Source: an uncultured Acidobacteriia bacterium (GTDB taxonomy: Bacteria; Acidobacteriota; Terriglobia; Bryobacterales; Bryobacteraceae). From it: a stretch of DNA of 64,000 bases. Location: positions 1 to 64,000 of the forward strand of contig CAIRSA010000427.1 of NCBI GenBank assembly GCA_903881085.1, given 5' to 3'. Of the stretch, positions 15,898 through 27,282 are shown one piece after another; positions within the stretch are counted from its first letter, which is position 1; every line of letters starts with the position of its first letter. The position numbers and the translations under genes were made by a program. The notes below the pieces were generated by a model, which saw only the letters and a list, made by a program, of their open reading frames with translations, made no database searches and was not told where the DNA came from.

Positions 15898-18800
15898 GCA
15901 GCCACAGCAGGGCCGCTGCCCATGCCAAGCCGCTCACGCCGGCCATGCGTCGTTGTTCCTGCGTGCCTTGGTAGTGCAGCAGGATGGTGCTGTTCTCCGC
16001 CGGCTTGGCTTTCAACAGCATGAAGCCGAGTGCGTCGGCTGAAAGCTCAATCGGCGAGCCGTCCTGAAACGCCTGCCAGCCTGGATCCCAGCTTACGCGC
16101 ACGGCAACCTGCGAATCGCGCTCGATGGTTCCTTTGATCTCCATGTTATCCACATTCAGCCATCGCGTGGTCAAAGCCGGACGGTTCGAATCTTCGAGAG
16201 CGGCCACGTAAGATACGATCAAGTTTGGCGGCCTGGCCCAACGCGGAATCTCATCGGGGTGAATCAGATTCGCGTAACTCTTGAACGGCAGCCGAAAAAT
16301 GACGTCGCCCTTGGCCGCATATACCTGTTCCAACAGTGCATCGAACTTGTAGGGATGAACGTAATCGCGATAAAACTCTTGCGAGCCTGGACCGTGAATA
16401 ATCACGTACTCAACCCCCATCGCCTTCAATTGCATGACCGCGTCCGAGCCCTCAAATCCGTCTTTGCTGCCAATGCTGGTGCGGATTTGATAGTCGTAGT
16501 GAACGGGCGTGCGGTTGCGCAGGCCGGTTTCAAAAGTGCCGCCAACCTGTTCGAGATCGGAAATATTGTTGAGCCGGTAGCGGGAACCACCCGAGGCCAT
16601 GATTCGGCCATGCGGATTCTGTGCTTCCAGCCACTTAACGACTTCAAATTCCGGGGTCATATTCGCTGCCACGGGAAGCCACTTTTCCCAGCCTTGCAGC
16701 AGGTACTTATAGGGTTGTGACGAACCCCAAATCAGAATGACAGCGCAGGCAATCGCCGCCCTCTTGCGCAACACCGGGCCACCTTCCTTACGCGCCAGGC
16801 GAAACCACTCCCAACCGGCGAGAACCGCGAATAAATCGAATTCGCACAAGTAGCGGTGGGATTCGGGCATCGCGTGGACACCCAGCCAATAGAAGCAAAA
16901 CATCAAGCCACCGAAAATCGCAAAGCAAAGCGTGACAAATCGTGTATAGAATCCCCAGCTTGATCTGCGAATGTAGCGGTAAGTGAGCGCGATGATTGTA
17001 ATCCATGCTGCCATTGCCGCGTACTGCATGATCTGCAATTTGAAGTTGTAACTGTCCTTGGGCCAATTGAGGAGTACGGTCGCCACGAAGGAAGGCGTCA
17101 GCCAGAAGCAGGCGAAGAGATATGCCAGCAAGGCCGTGCCCAGATTTCGGAACACCCGGAAGTCGTACGAATCAGAAGCTCCGCGCTGCGCCAGAAGCAT
17201 CGCGATGCACATCATCGCCAGGCCAAGACCGGCGATCCAATTCGTTAAGGTGACCGCCGCGAGCAGCACCGCAGCCACAAAGCTCAGGCGGAAACTTCGC
17301 CGCATACTGGCGGCATGCAACGCAATAATCGCCAGCGGCACCAACATCAAGCCGAAGTTATGCAGGCGTTCGCCGTACTGCACCGCGGCGTTGATGCGCC
17401 ACGGCAGTTGGGCGAGGCCGCGATCATTGTCCACCTGAAGAAACATGCTGTACGAAGGCGAAAAGAACAGATACGTGACCCCGACGATCAAGGCCCACTT
17501 GCGGCTTCTGAGAAAGTAGTACACCATTGCCAAGACAGTAACCGGACCGAAGCACATCGCAAGTCCGGTGACGTACTCATAGGCATTGGCCGGCGGTATG
17601 CGTACAGCCCAGGCAACCAGTGCGGAAGTGTAGTGCACGAGTGGCAAGTATAGAAACTGCGCCGCCAGTCCGCAGTAGGCGAATGGATTCCAGCCCCAAG
17701 GATCGGGATGTTGGGAAAAGAACTTGGTCATGCCGCCGTAGCCTGACTCGATGGAAGCTCTGTACGGCGACTCGCCGGGCAACATCAGCGGATAATTCAA
17801 CGTCATGCTTACTGCCGCGAGCACAAGGGCGAACGTCCACCATGGCGGATTCAGAAAGCGCCGCCCTGTGAAGAGGACCACTAGCGCGATCACCGTCAGC
17901 ATGGTGATGAGACGGCCGACGACATTCCAAAATGGCAGATGGAACTCAACGCGGATGTCATGGTCGCCTTCCCACGCCTCAATGCGGATCAAGCCCAGCC
18001 GGTCAGGCTTGAGGACCACGCGATTCAAGCCGGACGCCGCGGCCCAGGCTTTGTCGTAACTCACCTGCGCTATGATGCACTGCTTCTTGCTCGCCAGGTG
18101 CGTCTTCACATGGAAGACTTCGGTAGTCTCCCACCACGTCTGAGTCGGGACTTCGGGCCCATGTTCAAACACTTCGAGGAAGGCGTCCATTTGCTCCGGT
18201 GTTGGTTGATCCATCACCATCGGCAGCGCGTCAAGTGTGGCGCATTCCATGACGCGAGCGAGGCTTGGGTAACGGCGAGGCACGCGGTAGATGACGTTGC
18301 CCATGTGGTCGTCAAACAGCACTGGCAGCTTGCCTTTGAACTTCTCGGGGAACTGATAGTCTTTGTACTCTTCCTGCGATGTTTTGTCCATCACGACTAC
18401 CGAATCGACGCCCATCAACTGCATCCACTTGATGGAAGGCTCGGCTTTGTCGCCCAGCGCGATTTCCCACTGCGGTGTTTTGCTTGCCGGATTCAGGATG
18501 CCTTGATCTGAGCCGCCGCCCAATTGCGCAATGTCGTTCCAGGCGTTGAACCAGAAACGAATGGAACCGGCCGCCATCACGCGATCGTTGGGAATGTTTT
18601 TGTGAATCCAATCCTGAATGCGATACTCTACGCGGTCAGTGGGGTTGTTATCTTTGGCGTAGAGTTCCCATGGCTTGCGCACATATTTGTACGAGGTGGC
18701 GAGGGAGGCGATCACGATCAAGGCAACTGCTGCGCGATTCAGCTTGCCCGGCTTATCCCACAGCCATTGCAGCGCCAAAACAGAGGCCAGGATCATCGCC

Positions 18801-19825
18801 AGGTCCAGTTCGGGGACCAGACGCATCGGCTCGCCGATCACGCGGAAATTGAAAAAATGCTGCCCGAGCACGTTGAGGCAAAAAAAGTAGAATGACGAAA
18901 GTACGAAGAGACGGTATGTGCAATCCCTACGGCCGCGAAATTTGAAATGAGTCAAGGCGACGAAGGCGGCGATGGATATAAGCGCGATGATCTTCGACGA
19001 TGGGTTGCCTGGTTCGGAGACGAACTGCATGTTGCGCAGAGTGATTTTCAGATACCCAGGCGTGAGCCACAGCGCTGTGAGCCCGTAGCCCAGCACCACA
19101 ATCAGTGCGGCGCGGAAGAAAACTTTGAAATCGTCGAGCGTGATATAGAAGCACCAAACGGCAAGCGGCATGAACATGGCGAGCGCCGTTGCACCATAGA
19201 AATTGTTTGACACCACCATCGCACAGCTGATCGACGCCAGTGCGATGTAGCGCGGACGCCAGCGTTCCAGTGCAAGCCAACTGAATGCGAGTGTGAAGCC
19301 GATCCATGCAAGGGATGTGATGTGCGGTCCTTCGCCGTAGCGCATGAGTGCCCACAGGCGCTGGGGCATGTGAAACATTGCGTCGTCGCGCATTGGCTTA
19401 ATGAATAGAAACGCCGGGGAGACCAGCATGGTTGCCACTGCCGCCAGCAGCGCGCTTTCGCGGCGGCGGCTGGCGATGCGCGCGAACAGATACACGCCCG
19501 CGATGCCGAAACAGTAGAAGAACGCGACGTAGATGTGATACCCCTTGGCGGGAATGACACCCAGGATTTTCGCGATGTAGGCCGTGCCGTACCGAAGTGC
19601 CGGTGGGTAGATGTAATCAAAGCGTGTGCCCATGTACCATAGCGGCTGCCAGATGACGTTGGGACCGTGGTCCATGATGAAGCGCGCGTCCGCGATGAAC
19701 GTGCTTTCGATGGACGACCAGTTATAGAGTCCGTATTTCAGTTTGAAAACTGGAGCAACCAGAATCGCGGCTAATGCGAAAATGATGAGGAAATCGACAA
19801 GGAACGAGAGGCGCTGCTTCTGCAT
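15860..19825 (-). CDS. Giant polytopic membrane protein with an internal duplication
   Basis: The 1321-residue product has two homologous halves, each with many membrane helices followed by a soluble C-terminal segment. Half one (about residues 1-640) opens MQKQRLSFLVDFLIIFALAA and includes the luminal-type IPNDRVMAAGSIRFWFNAWN and LMGVDSVVVMDKTSQEEYKD. Half two (about 650-1321) repeats the plan, with NPHGRIMASGGSRYRLNNIS and AMGVEYVIIHGPGSQEFYRD. The layout resembles GT-C glycosyltransferases or YfhO-like proteins, which act on lipid-linked sugars at the outer face of the membrane; I see no confident catalytic motif. It ends convergent with the LuxR-type gene. The fused form suggests that both halves act as a pseudo-dimer (inference). 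Confidence 0.85.
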   Translation of the reverse strand: MQKQRLSFLVDFLIIFALAAILVAPVFKLKYGLYNWSSIESTFIADARFIMDHGPNVIWQPLWYMGTRFDYIYPPALRYGTAYIAKILGVIPAKGYHIYVAFFYCFGIAGVYLFARIASRRRESALLAAVATMLVSPAFLFIKPMRDDAMFHMPQRLWALMRYGEGPHITSLAWIGFTLAFSWLALERWRPRYIALASISCAMVVSNNFYGATALAMFMPLAVWCFYITLDDFKVFFRAALIVVLGYGLTALWLTPGYLKITLRNMQFVSEPGNPSSKIIALISIAAFVALTHFKFRGRRDCTYRLFVLSSFYFFCLNVLGQHFFNFRVIGEPMRLVPELDLAMILASVLALQWLWDKPGKLNRAAVALIVIASLATSYKYVRKPWELYAKDNNPTDRVEYRIQDWIHKNIPNDRVMAAGSIRFWFNAWNDIAQLGGGSDQGILNPASKTPQWEIALGDKAEPSIKWMQLMGVDSVVVMDKTSQEEYKDYQFPEKFKGKLPVLFDDHMGNVIYRVPRRYPSLARVMECATLDALPMVMDQPTPEQMDAFLEVFEHGPEVPTQTWWETTEVFHVKTHLASKKQCIIAQVSYDKAWAAASGLNRVVLKPDRLGLIRIEAWEGDHDIRVEFHLPFWNVVGRLITMLTVIALVVLFTGRRFLNPPWWTFALVLAAVSMTLNYPLMLPGESPYRASIESGYGGMTKFFSQHPDPWGWNPFAYCGLAAQFLYLPLVHYTSALVAWAVRIPPANAYEYVTGLAMCFGPVTVLAMVYYFLRSRKWALIVGVTYLFFSPSYSMFLQVDNDRGLAQLPWRINAAVQYGERLHNFGLMLVPLAIIALHAASMRRSFRLSFVAAVLLAAVTLTNWIAGLGLAMMCIAMLLAQRGASDSYDFRVFRNLGTALLAYLFACFWLTPSFVATVLLNWPKDSYNFKLQIMQYAAMAAWITIIALTYRYIRRSSWGFYTRFVTLCFAIFGGLMFCFYWLGVHAMPESHRYLCEFDLFAVLAGWEWFRLARKEGGPVLRKRAAIACAVILIWGSSQPYKYLLQGWEKWLPVAANMTPEFEVVKWLEAQNPHGRIMASGGSRYRLNNISDLEQVGGTFETGLRNRTPVHYDYQIRTSIGSKDGFEGSDAVMQLKAMGVEYVIIHGPGSQEFYRDYVHPYKFDALLEQVYAAKGDVIFRLPFKSYANLIHPDEIPRWARPPNLIVSYVAALEDSNRPALTTRWLNVDNMEIKGTIERDSQVAVRVSWDPGWQAFQDGSPIELSADALGFMLLKAKPAENSTILLHYQGTQEQRRMAGVSGLAWAAALLWLLKLSIFRGATRA

Positions 19826-19859
19826 AGTGGAAAATGGGCTTGAAAAGCTAGTTTACCAG

Positions 19860-21260
19860 CTATGCGATTACTTCTTTGATAACGCGTCCGCCGATGTCGG
19901 TGAGTTTCTTGAAGCGGCCGGCGTGTTTCACGATCAAGCGGTTCTGATCGAGGCCGATCAGGCGGAGCAGCGTGGCGTGCACGTCGCGCATGGGAATCGG
20001 GTCGCCAGCGGCGCGCACGCTGAAATCGTCGGTCTCGCCGAATGTCGCGCCGGCCTTGGCATCGCCGCCTGCCATCCACACGACAAGGCCGTATTGATTG
20101 TGATCGCGACCGGGCTTATCGGTCACCAGATTGTTGTCGAAGGGAGTGCGGCCCATCTCCGAGGCCCACAAAACAAGCGTTTGATCAAGCAGGCCACGCG
20201 CTTTTAAGTCCTTCAAGAGGCCAGCGACGCCTGCATCGATTTCTTTGCAGTGTTTCGGAACGCGGCCCTTGATGTCGCCGTGATCGTCCCATCGATCGCC
20301 GCCCGCGCCGTGCAGCACTTTCACAAAACGCACGCCACGTTCGACCATGCGCCGGGCGAGCAAGCATTGGCGTCCGAAGGGCTCTGAAACCTGGTCGTCC
20401 ATGCCATAGAGCTTTTTCGTTGCATCGGATTCGCCGGTCAAGTCGACCAACGATGGTGCCTCGGTTTGCATGCGGAACGCCAGTTCGTAGGATGCGATGC
20501 GCGCTTCCAGTTCGGAGTTGTTGGTGCGCTGTTCGGCATGCTGCTTGTTGAGCCAGTGAAGCAGATCCAGCTCCGCGCGCTGTTCGGCGGCGGTCATTGT
20601 CTTCTGGCGGTTCAGGTCGACGATGGGTGTGTCGCCATTGCGGAAGACGGTGCCTTGATATTCTGCGGGAAGATAGCCATTGCCCCACACGCCTGCGCCA
20701 CCGATGGTTGCGCCGCGGCGATCGCCCAACACGATGAAGCCGGGCAGATTTTGATTCACCGATCCCAATCCGTATGAGACCCAAGCGCCGATGGACGCAC
20801 TGCCGGGAAATTGATTTCCGGTGAGCGTGTGATAGACGGCAGGCCCGTGATTGTTGTTATCGACCTTCACGCCGTGAATGAACGCCAGGTCGTCCACGCA
20901 GGTGGCGATGTTCGGTAGCAGCGATGAGATCCAGCGGCCGGATTGGCCGTACTGCTTGAAGCCGAAGGGCGATGGGATTACGCGATTGGGCGCGGCGGAA
21001 AACGTAGCGATTTCGCCTTCCGTATTGCGCGCCGCGGGCATCTGCTTGCCTGCGTATTTTTCCAGAGCCGGCTTGTATTCGTAGGTGTCCATCTGCGCCA
21101 CGCCGCCTTCCATGAACAGGAAGATGACGGACTTTGCTTTGGCTGGCACATGCTGCTTGCGCACGGGAATTGCGGCGTCGGCGTGCTGTTCCATGCCAAG
21201 CAGCGCCAGGCCGCCAAGGCCCAGATAGTTGTTGAATAGGAAATTGCGGCGGCTGGTCAT
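19860..21260 (-). CDS. DUF1501 protein, second copy
   Basis: A 466-residue paralog of the 11659 gene. The start MTSRRNFLFNNYLGLGGLAL has a Tat signal layout (SRRNFLF). Matching motifs are FMEGGVAQMDTYEYKPAL, PGSASIGAWVSYGLGSVNQN, GRQCLLARRMVERGVRFVKV, WASEMGRTPF and GRDHNQYGLVVW. GAGGA stands four bases upstream of the ATG at 21260; a TTG at 21275 is also open but would overlap the preceding gene. It lies seven bases after the DUF1549/DUF1553 gene, so the partnership seen at 9089-13056 is repeated in the same order. Confidence 0.92.
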   Translation of the reverse strand: MTSRRNFLFNNYLGLGGLALLGMEQHADAAIPVRKQHVPAKAKSVIFLFMEGGVAQMDTYEYKPALEKYAGKQMPAARNTEGEIATFSAAPNRVIPSPFGFKQYGQSGRWISSLLPNIATCVDDLAFIHGVKVDNNNHGPAVYHTLTGNQFPGSASIGAWVSYGLGSVNQNLPGFIVLGDRRGATIGGAGVWGNGYLPAEYQGTVFRNGDTPIVDLNRQKTMTAAEQRAELDLLHWLNKQHAEQRTNNSELEARIASYELAFRMQTEAPSLVDLTGESDATKKLYGMDDQVSEPFGRQCLLARRMVERGVRFVKVLHGAGGDRWDDHGDIKGRVPKHCKEIDAGVAGLLKDLKARGLLDQTLVLWASEMGRTPFDNNLVTDKPGRDHNQYGLVVWMAGGDAKAGATFGETDDFSVRAAGDPIPMRDVHATLLRLIGLDQNRLIVKHAGRFKKLTDIGGRVIKEVIA

Positions 21261-21267
21261 GGTGTCC

Positions 21268-23556
<2,289 letters not shown>

Positions 23557-23660
23557 GTAAATGGCTGGTTACTCTTTGACTGGCCATAACATTTTACTAG
23601 AGTGCGAAGGAGTAAGGTGAGGTAACCGTTCACTGGGCGCATTTTTGAGATAATCACCGG

Positions 23661-25070
23661 GTGACCCGTCGATTGTTTTTGTCCCTCTCCGCTTCGGCGG
23701 CCCTTCCTGCAGCGGCCCCGCCGAAGCGCCCGAATATTCTCTTCATTCTTCCCGATCAGCTGCGCGCGCAGGCGCTGGGCTGCATGGGCAACCCTGATGT
23801 GAAGACCCCGCACATCGATAAGCTTGCCGCGCAGAGCATCCTGTTTCGCAACGCATTTGCCAACACTCCGGTGTGCTGCCCGGCGCGAGCCATCATGCTC
23901 ACGGGCAAATACACGCATAAGAATGGGATGGTGGCCAACGATCTGCGCTTGCGTGAAGAGGAGGTGACCATCGCCGAATTGCTGCGCGATGCGGGCTATC
24001 GAACGGGCTTCATCGGCAAATGGCATCTGGATGGCGGTCCGCGTGAGCCCGGCTTTGTGCCGCCTGGTTCGCGCCGGCAGGGCTTTGAGTTTTGGGCTGC
24101 CAACGAGGTGAGCCACGCGCATTTCAACAATCATTACTTCCGTGATGACGCGACGCCGATCCCCATCCGGAAGTTTGAAGCCGAGGGATGGACGGACGTT
24201 GCCGTCGAATTCCTGAAAGCGACGAAGCAGGACGCGCGGCCGTTCTTTCTCACAGTGCAGATGGGTCCGCCGCACGATCCTTATAAAGCGCCGCCAGAAT
24301 ATACGAAATTATATGACCCGGCCAAACTTACGATGCGCGCCAATTGGAAGGACGCCGAGGGGCTGCCCGGGCGCAAAGCGATCGCCGAATATTACGGCAT
24401 GATCACCGCAGTGGATGATCAGGTTGGCCGCATGATGCGTACGTTGGATGAGTTGGGTCTCGCCGATGACACCATCGTGCTGCTCTCGTCCGATCATGGT
24501 GACATGCTCGGGTCGCAAGGACGGCGGTTGAAGCGCAAGCCGTGGGAGGAATCGACGCGCGTGCCTGGCATTCTGCGCTATCCGGGGAAGGTGAAGCCGC
24601 GTTCGACGGAAAAGTTATTCTCGCACATCGATATCGCACCAACGCTGCTAAGCCTGTGTGGACAGAAGCCGCCGGCATTCATGCAGGGCACTGATTTCTC
24701 GCAGTTCATTTTGCATGAGAAGGGACGCACTCCTGACTCGGTGTTTTTTCAGATCTTCGGCCCGTACCAGGGCGATGGCACCGAAGATGGTTGGCGCGGG
24801 GTTCGCACGGATCGCTATATGTATGCGCGCTTCGAATCGAAACCATGGGTGCTGTACGATCTGCAAGCCGATCCGGATGAGATGAAGAATCTGATCGACG
24901 ACAAAGCGCTGGTGAAGAAAATGGACGCGCTGCTGACTGCGTGGATGAAAAAGACCGGAGATTCGTGGTCGTATGATTGGCACGAACTGGTGGAAGACGC
25001 CGGCCGCCTGTATAAGGACAAAGCGTTCTACACTGTTGACGAGTACCTGAAATGGAAAAAAGCACAATGA
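23661..25070 (+). CDS. Sulfatase (formylglycine-dependent, family S1)
   Basis: A 469-residue sulfatase that would release sulfate from a glycan or aryl ester in the periplasm. The activation motif C-x-P-x-R-x4-T-G is complete (VCCPARAIMLTG; C72 is the residue that becomes formylglycine). Metal-site segments are FILPDQLRAQ (one Asp followed by Gln where DD is common) and LLSSDHGDMLGSQG. The start is GTG at 23661, giving MTRRLFLSLSASAALPAAAP, a Tat-like or Sec-like signal. Its TGA overlaps the ATG of the sugar-binding gene. A formylglycine-generating enzyme is not in the window. The substrate is unknown. Confidence 0.92.
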   Translation: MTRRLFLSLSASAALPAAAPPKRPNILFILPDQLRAQALGCMGNPDVKTPHIDKLAAQSILFRNAFANTPVCCPARAIMLTGKYTHKNGMVANDLRLREEEVTIAELLRDAGYRTGFIGKWHLDGGPREPGFVPPGSRRQGFEFWAANEVSHAHFNNHYFRDDATPIPIRKFEAEGWTDVAVEFLKATKQDARPFFLTVQMGPPHDPYKAPPEYTKLYDPAKLTMRANWKDAEGLPGRKAIAEYYGMITAVDDQVGRMMRTLDELGLADDTIVLLSSDHGDMLGSQGRRLKRKPWEESTRVPGILRYPGKVKPRSTEKLFSHIDIAPTLLSLCGQKPPAFMQGTDFSQFILHEKGRTPDSVFFQIFGPYQGDGTEDGWRGVRTDRYMYARFESKPWVLYDLQADPDEMKNLIDDKALVKKMDALLTAWMKKTGDSWSYDWHELVEDAGRLYKDKAFYTVDEYLKWKKAQ

Positions 25071-25981
25071 AGTTTTGCGTGGTTATTCTGGCTCTGGCCG
25101 CCGTGGGCTGCGGTGGAGCGGCGAAAAAGAAAGACCAGTTCACGATCGGCATGAGCCAGTGCAATCTGGGTGAGCCGTGGCGCGTGCAGATGAATGCCGA
25201 CTTGGCCGCTGCGGCCGCTAAGCAGCCGAATTTGAAGATCGTGTTTAAGGACGCGCAGAACGACACGTTGAAGCAACGCGCGCATGTGGAGGAGTTTGTC
25301 AGTGCCGGCATCGATCTGCTGATCATCAGTCCGAAGGAGGCGCAGCCGCTGACTGAACCCATCGCGAAAGCCTTTCAATCAGGCATTCCGGTGATTGTTT
25401 TGGATCGCGCGGTGTTGAGCGATCAGTTCACCACGTTCATTGGTGCGGACAACAAACTGATAGGCAAAGCGGCGGGCGAGTGGCTGAAGAAAAAGCTTGG
25501 CGGTAAGGGGAAGCTGGTGGAATTGAAGGGGCTGATGACCTCGATTCCTGGGCATGATCGCCACAACGGTTTTGCTGAAGGCATCGCCGGGTCAGCGATC
25601 GAAACGGTGTTTGACGCGGACATGAAGTGGCTGGAGCCTGACGCGCGCAAAGAGATGGAATCGGCTCTTACGCGCTTCGATAAGATCGATGCGGTCTATG
25701 CGCACAACGACCCTGGCGCGCACGGCGCGTATCTTGCGGCGAAGGCCGCGGGCCGGGAGAAGAGCATGGTGATCATCGGCATCGACGCACTGCCGCAAGA
25801 GGGCGTGGCGTACGTGAAGCAGGGAATTCTCAGCGCGACATTTCAATATCCGAATGGCTCGGCAGAGGCCATTGATGCCGCTCTGAAGATTTTGAAGGGC
25901 GAAAAGGTCCCGAAGAGTATTGTTCTTGGTTCGCGCATCTTCACGCCTGAAAATGTTGATAAGGGCGGGGAGCCGCTGTAG
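25067..25981 (+). CDS. Sugar-binding periplasmic lipoprotein (Peripla_BP_4 / RbsB type)
   Basis: A 304-residue type-I solute-binding protein. The N-terminus ends in a lipobox (LAAVGC), so the mature protein is probably lipid-anchored. Fold markers are FTIGMSQCNLGEPWRVQMNA, SAGIDLLIISPKEAQPLTEP, IPVIVLDRAV and VIIGIDALPQEG. Such proteins capture sugars for ABC importers or for chemosensors, but no permease or ATPase gene is nearby. It overlaps the sulfatase stop by four bases, which suggests that the ligand is a desulfated sugar (inference). The ankyrin gene starts two bases after it. Confidence 0.88.
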   Translation: MKFCVVILALAAVGCGGAAKKKDQFTIGMSQCNLGEPWRVQMNADLAAAAAKQPNLKIVFKDAQNDTLKQRAHVEEFVSAGIDLLIISPKEAQPLTEPIAKAFQSGIPVIVLDRAVLSDQFTTFIGADNKLIGKAAGEWLKKKLGGKGKLVELKGLMTSIPGHDRHNGFAEGIAGSAIETVFDADMKWLEPDARKEMESALTRFDKIDAVYAHNDPGAHGAYLAAKAAGREKSMVIIGIDALPQEGVAYVKQGILSATFQYPNGSAEAIDAALKILKGEKVPKSIVLGSRIFTPENVDKGGEPL

Positions 25982-25983
25982 CG

Positions 25984-26691
25984 ATGGCCACGCTGCATCA
26001 GCGCATTGTGGACGGCCGCACGGATCTGGTGTTCGATCTTGTGGCAGGCGGAGAAGCTGCCACGACCAGCATCGACGACTATCCGCTGATCGGTTGGTGT
26101 GCCTATTATGGCGATGTGAGCGCGATACGGTTTCTGGTGGCGAGTGGCGCATTGCTCGAATCGGTGGGCGAGAATTTAGGATTTAATACAGCCTGCTACC
26201 ACGGCCATTGGCGGCTCTGTGAATACCTGATTGAGAACGGCGCCGATGTGAATTTTGCAGAAGTGGAAACGGGCGAGACGCCACTGCACAACGTGTTGGC
26301 GAAGGCCAATCGATGGAAGTACACGCCGATTGTGAAATTGTTGCTGGCGCATTGTGCGGATCCGAATCGCGCAACAACGGCGGGAAAAGAGACTGGCGCT
26401 TTCATGCGCGACTGCCGCACAAAGGGCGAGACTCCGCTGCACCGAGCTGCGGCGTTCGGCAACGAAGAAGATATCCAGTCGTTGCTCGATGCCGGCGCAA
26501 AGATTGACGCGCGCGATGCAAACGGCGACACGCCGCTCAGTTGGGCGAGTTGGTACCTGCGGCCGGGGGCAGTGCTATCGCTGCTTTGCCACGGCGGATA
26601 TCGCCTTCATCCCAGGTATAAAAAGAATACGACCTGCGAGCCGGCCGATGGGTCGATGGAGCGGACATTGCTGGGACGGCCGAATTGTTAA
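25984..26691 (+). CDS. Ankyrin-repeat protein
   Basis: A 235-residue protein with about six ankyrin repeats. Clear ones are GFNTACYHGHWRLCEYLIEN (about residues 64-83), GETPLHNVLAK and GETPLHRAAAFGNEEDIQSL followed by LDAGAKIDARDANGDTPLSW. These units bind other proteins. There is no signal peptide, so it is likely cytoplasmic, unlike the two exported products coded upstream in the same operon. It is separated from the sugar-binding gene by two bases. The gene ends at 26691 before a long non-coding stretch. No partner can be named. Confidence 0.88.
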   Translation: MATLHQRIVDGRTDLVFDLVAGGEAATTSIDDYPLIGWCAYYGDVSAIRFLVASGALLESVGENLGFNTACYHGHWRLCEYLIENGADVNFAEVETGETPLHNVLAKANRWKYTPIVKLLLAHCADPNRATTAGKETGAFMRDCRTKGETPLHRAAAFGNEEDIQSLLDAGAKIDARDANGDTPLSWASWYLRPGAVLSLLCHGGYRLHPRYKKNTTCEPADGSMERTLLGRPNC

Positions 26692-26727
26692 GTGCAGGCG
26701 GATCGTCGAATGCCACATCCTTCTTCA

Positions 26728-26851
26728 TTTTTGTGGCGTAAGCGCCCTTGCTTGCAACCTCGACACTTTTGTCGATGCGCGGCTTCGGTTTGAAATCAAA
26801 GCGTCGAGACGAGTCTCGACGCGGCAGGCAGGATTGCCTGCGCCACAAAAA
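26728..26851. repeat. Nested inverted-repeat element
   Basis: Outer arms TTTTTGTGGCG (26728-26738) and CGCCACAAAAA (26841-26851) are exact inverses. Inside lie three smaller palindromes: CGACACTTTTGTCG (26761-26774), CGTCGAGACGAGTCTCGACG (26802-26821) and CAGGCAGGATTGCCTG (26825-26840). A 124-base element with such nested hairpins and no coding capacity resembles a miniature mobile element or a REP cluster. Confidence 0.7.
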
Positions 26852-27171
26852 CGCCCAACGTCAGATCTCCTGATGTCATGCTGCGATTTTCGCTTTGCGT
26901 GGAATTGGGATTGAGCCCGGACAACCGCTCCCTTGGCGCAAGAGTTGAAAGCGCATTTACGGTCGCGGTTACTGATCATGTCGAAATTGGGTCATCTCAT
27001 TTTCCAGGAGATCAGGAGGCCTGAAAGTATGTGGCATTCCACCCTTAAAACTAGAAAAAGCTGTTGGACTGGGTTTGATACAGCGATCTTCCGCATTTGC
27101 ATTCGATTGCGGATGAAGGCGGCGTAACCCATTGGGTGAGTGATTTATTGGAGCATTGCGGTGGAGGGCAA

Positions 27172-27231
27172 TTGGGGTCAGACAGCCCATTTTCGGCCGC
27201 ACACGGCCGAAAAAAGGTGTCAGACCCCAAA
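27172..27231. repeat. REP-like inverted repeat
   Basis: The arms TTGGGGTCAGACA and TGTCAGACCCCAA are near-perfect inverses, and the centre TTTTCGGCCG-CACA-CGGCCGAAAA is an exact hairpin. The pattern of a long imperfect palindrome with a GGGGTC-type end is that of a REP sequence. It lies 52 bases past the end of nagA, so it may also act as a terminator for that gene. Confidence 0.7.
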
Positions 27232-27282
27232 TGCGACGCGTCGTGCGAATTGGCTGAAGCCCATCCAACTGCTTTTTCCAGG

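Larger units (their letters stand above)
26692..27282. other. Non-coding stretch between the ankyrin gene and nagA
   Basis: This 591-base gap holds two inverted-repeat elements (26728-26851 and 27172-27231). Between them I see no frame with a family signature; short open frames lack ribosome sites. The region may be a landing place for small mobile repeats. Confidence 0.6.

Noticed and set aside
26933-27127. 64-codon open frame in the long gap
   Set aside because: No ribosome site, no family likeness and biased composition.
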